Assembly: GCA_027488135.1 (NCBI GenBank)
Contig: JAIYCH010000131.1
Coordinates: 124,001 to 188,000 of the forward strand
From: Saprospiraceae bacterium
Lineage (GTDB): Bacteria; Bacteroidota; Bacteroidia; Chitinophagales; Saprospiraceae
Reading direction: 5' to 3'
DNA: 64,000 nucleotides
Each line of letters starts with the position of its first letter. Within the stretch, counting starts at the first letter, position 1. Position numbers and translations under genes: made by a program. This document shows positions 61,918 through 64,000 of the stretch, in pieces. The notes under the pieces are model-generated. The model was not told the origin of the DNA. It saw nothing but the letters and a program-made list of their open reading frames with translations, and did not search any database.

Positions 61918-63693
61918 ATGCCTCACAAATATGCAATGGGAATTATTGGAAATGGTTCCTGGCTTGCGCTCATAAATAATTTGGGAAACGTTACCTGGCT
62001 TTGTTGGCCTCATTTTGATAGCAGTTTTCTTTTTGGAAATCTTCTCGACTATCATAATGGTGGAGATTACAAATTAATACCAGAATCTAATATTATTAAT
62101 ACCTCTCAACAATACCTGGAGGATACTAATATTTTAGTAACAACTATAGAAACCAACGATGGAACATTCGAAATAAATGACTTCGCTCCATTATATTACA
62201 ACCAGAACTATTTAAATAGACCTCATATTTTCATAAGGAAAATATCGCCCAAAAAGGGAGTTAACTTCATAAAATTACACTGCACCCCTACTTCCCAGTA
62301 CGGAAAACAATCATACAATGCTGTCGTAAATGATGATGGCATGCATTTCAATGTCAATGAGAACTCTTTTTATCTTTATTGTTCTGATAATCATCTATTG
62401 AATAACTTAACCTCATTTTTTACATTGGATAAACCTATTTATTTAGTGATGACCAATGAAATATATAAATGGCAGAATATTGCATTTGAAGCAGAAGATT
62501 TCTTCTTGAAAACAAAAAACTATTGGAAAGCATGGGTTGATAATTTAGCCATTCCTACTATATATAAACACGAAGTGATTCGTTCTGCCTTAACTTTACA
62601 TTTACACGTATTTAATACCGGAGCAACTATAGCTGCTGCAACTACTTCACTACCTGAATTTTTAGGTTCAACAAGAAATTGGGACTACCGATTCTGCTGG
62701 ATGAGAGACAGTTACTACACTCTCCTGGCGTTTGACTTTTTAAATGATAAAGAAGTGGTAATAAATTATGTTCATTATTTATCTCTCATAAATGAAAAAT
62801 ACAAGGAAAGATGGCCGCCATTACACACTATTTCCTTAGACAGAGATCCCATAGAACTCGAATTGAACTTACCAGGATATTTAAATGAAAAGCCAGTAAG
62901 AATAGGAAATCAAGCATTTGAGCATATTCAAAATGATATTTATGGACAGGTAATTACTACGCTTCTACCCTATTTTACCAATGATGATATTCCATTAAAT
63001 ACCAGAATGCAATCTCTACCCCTCATTCGAAACATGCTAATTATGATTCAAAAAACAATGGATGAACCTGACAATGGTTTATGGGAATTTAGAGGCCTAA
63101 AACAATTTCATTGTTATACTTATCTATTTCATTGGGCGGGATGTAAATCTGCGTTAAAAATAGCTACACTTTTTGATGATAAAATACTGTTTAACCTGGC
63201 TACAACGAATTTACCCAAAGCCATCGATAAAATAGAGCAATGTTTCGACGATAAATCAGGACTATATTATCAAGCCATAGGAAATAATAATCTGGATGCT
63301 AGTCTCCTTCAGCTTATAACCATGCATTACTTAAAAGCTGATAACCCCAGAGCTACTCATTTACTTTCAACTTTAGAGAATAAATTATCCGCGGAGAATG
63401 GTCTTTTTTATAGATATTTACACGAAGACGATTTTGGAACGCCAGATGCTACCTTTTTAATTTGTGCCTTTTGGCATATTGAAGCGCTGGCTATTATGAA
63501 TAATAAAGATAAAGCCATAGCTAATATGACTAAAATATTAGAATACAGCAATCATTTAAGTTTATTTAGCGAAGACGTTCACGCTAAAACAGGCAGTCAA
63601 TGGGGTAATTTCCCACAAACATACTCTCATGCCGGTTTAATTCAAGCAGTGAATGCCATACATAATCCCAATAATATTCCTCAATATATATGA
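61918..63693 (+). CDS. Glycoside hydrolase family 15 protein (glucoamylase/trehalase-like)
   Basis: This 591-residue protein has an N-terminal beta-sandwich (about 1-200, starting YAMGIIGNGSWLALINNLGNVTWLCWPHFDS) and an (alpha/alpha)6 barrel. Active-site segments are GSTRNWDYRFCWMRDSYY, the acid Glu in DNGLWEFRGLKQFHCY, and the base Glu in LFSEDVHAKTGSQWGNFPQTYSHAGLI. It is cytoplasmic, with no signal peptide. Such enzymes release glucose from alpha-glucans or trehalose. With the amylosucrase-like enzyme and pgi it suggests storage-glucan or disaccharide use. The stop overlaps the aroK ATG (ATGA). Confidence 0.9.
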   Translation: MPHKYAMGIIGNGSWLALINNLGNVTWLCWPHFDSSFLFGNLLDYHNGGDYKLIPESNIINTSQQYLEDTNILVTTIETNDGTFEINDFAPLYYNQNYLNRPHIFIRKISPKKGVNFIKLHCTPTSQYGKQSYNAVVNDDGMHFNVNENSFYLYCSDNHLLNNLTSFFTLDKPIYLVMTNEIYKWQNIAFEAEDFFLKTKNYWKAWVDNLAIPTIYKHEVIRSALTLHLHVFNTGATIAAATTSLPEFLGSTRNWDYRFCWMRDSYYTLLAFDFLNDKEVVINYVHYLSLINEKYKERWPPLHTISLDRDPIELELNLPGYLNEKPVRIGNQAFEHIQNDIYGQVITTLLPYFTNDDIPLNTRMQSLPLIRNMLIMIQKTMDEPDNGLWEFRGLKQFHCYTYLFHWAGCKSALKIATLFDDKILFNLATTNLPKAIDKIEQCFDDKSGLYYQAIGNNNLDASLLQLITMHYLKADNPRATHLLSTLENKLSAENGLFYRYLHEDDFGTPDATFLICAFWHIEALAIMNNKDKAIANMTKILEYSNHLSLFSEDVHAKTGSQWGNFPQTYSHAGLIQAVNAIHNPNNIPQYI

Positions 63694-64000
63694 AAAATAT
63701 TTATCTTTTAGGATTCATGGGGTCTGGAAAATCTTACTTAGGAAAATGGTTATCCGAAAAGTTTAACTTAAATTTTTTAGATCTGGATGAATTTTTAGAA
63801 GATACTATGAATTTGAGTATTCCACAAATTTTTAGTAGCATTGGCGAAACTGGGTTTAGGGAGATTGAAGCTAATTTATTGAGAAAGACGGCCGATTTTA
63901 GCAAAAATATCATATCCTGTGGTGGAGGTACCCCCTGTTTCAATGATAATATGAAATGGATCAAAAACCATGGTATATCCATTTATCTAAAAACATCAGA
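63690..64000 (+). CDS. aroK: Shikimate kinase (3' end outside window)
   Basis: The first 103 codons of a shikimate kinase gene start at an ATG that overlaps the GH15 stop by 4 nt. The P-loop GFMGSGKS, LDLDEFLE with the substrate-binding Asp, the Arg in GETGFREIE and the GGG segment in ISCGGGTPCF are all visible. It phosphorylates shikimate for chorismate synthesis. The frame is open to the window edge. Confidence 0.93.
   Translation, partial: MKNIYLLGFMGSGKSYLGKWLSEKFNLNFLDLDEFLEDTMNLSIPQIFSSIGETGFREIEANLLRKTADFSKNIISCGGGTPCFNDNMKWIKNHGISIYLKTS

Overview
The window reads as a chromosomal segment from an AT-rich member of the Bacteroidota, most likely a Saprospiraceae/Chitinophagales-type environmental bacterium; this placement is inferred from gene content, not from a phylogeny. 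The supporting signs are a PorP/SprF-type outer-membrane protein, a large secreted BNR/BACON protein with a type IX secretion C-terminal tail, TAnnTTTG promoter -7 elements, near absence of Shine-Dalgarno sequences, and the futalosine menaquinone route (mqnB). It looks like ordinary core genome. I found no rRNA, tRNA, CRISPR array, insertion sequence, integrase or phage gene, and no gene-free stretch over 300 bases. Genes are packed tightly, and several convergent or same-strand neighbours overlap by 4 to 32 nt.

Layout. 0-2.8 kb: an incomplete exported protein, a DUF6580 membrane protein and an M1 metallopeptidase. 2.8-6.3 kb: two overlapping glycosyltransferases feeding into a RibB whose GTP cyclohydrolase II domain is degenerate. 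6.3-10.6 kb: PorP/SprF protein, an NlpC/P60 protein with its catalytic Cys replaced by Ser, and an amylosucrase-type GH13 enzyme. 10.7-15.8 kb: agmatine deiminase and N-carbamoylputrescine amidase (agmatine to putrescine), then a cystathionine beta-synthase/LysM pair facing kdsB. 15.8-24.5 kb: cdd, a LYS9-like saccharopine dehydrogenase, a Wzx-like flippase, the carboxy(nor)spermidine dehydrogenase/decarboxylase pair, prmC, mqnB and lipB. Together with aguAB this gives the agmatine to putrescine to carboxyspermidine to spermidine route that uses no S-adenosylmethionine.

24.5-38.7 kb: thioesterase, the giant BNR protein, a minus-strand trio (TlpA-like lipoprotein, TIR-like/TPR protein, SDR), hemE, accD, and a minus-strand acs / kinase-like / moeB operon. 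38.8-44.9 kb: lipoprotein, pgi, glpF-glpD, class V aminotransferase. 44.9-56.4 kb: smc, an AsmA-like protein, RNase D, a fused dual-ATPase ABC protein, MBL hydrolase, fmt. 56.5-60.8 kb: an operon of alpha/beta hydrolase, C39-peptidase ABC exporter and HlyD adaptor with no cargo gene beside it, followed by a T20 tract. 61-64 kb: yajC, a DUF1573 lipoprotein, a GH15 glucoamylase-like enzyme and the 5' part of a shikimate kinase gene.

No clearly new multi-gene defence or mobile system is evident. The items most worth a second look are the catalytically altered enzymes (NlpC/P60 C-to-S, RibA-domain zinc-site loss, NPT aquaporin), the TIR-like/TPR protein, the cryptic kinase-like protein between acs and moeB, the cargo-less C39 exporter, and the clustering of -7 promoter boxes right against start codons. 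Many start codons given here were moved downstream of the longest open frame; each entry says why.
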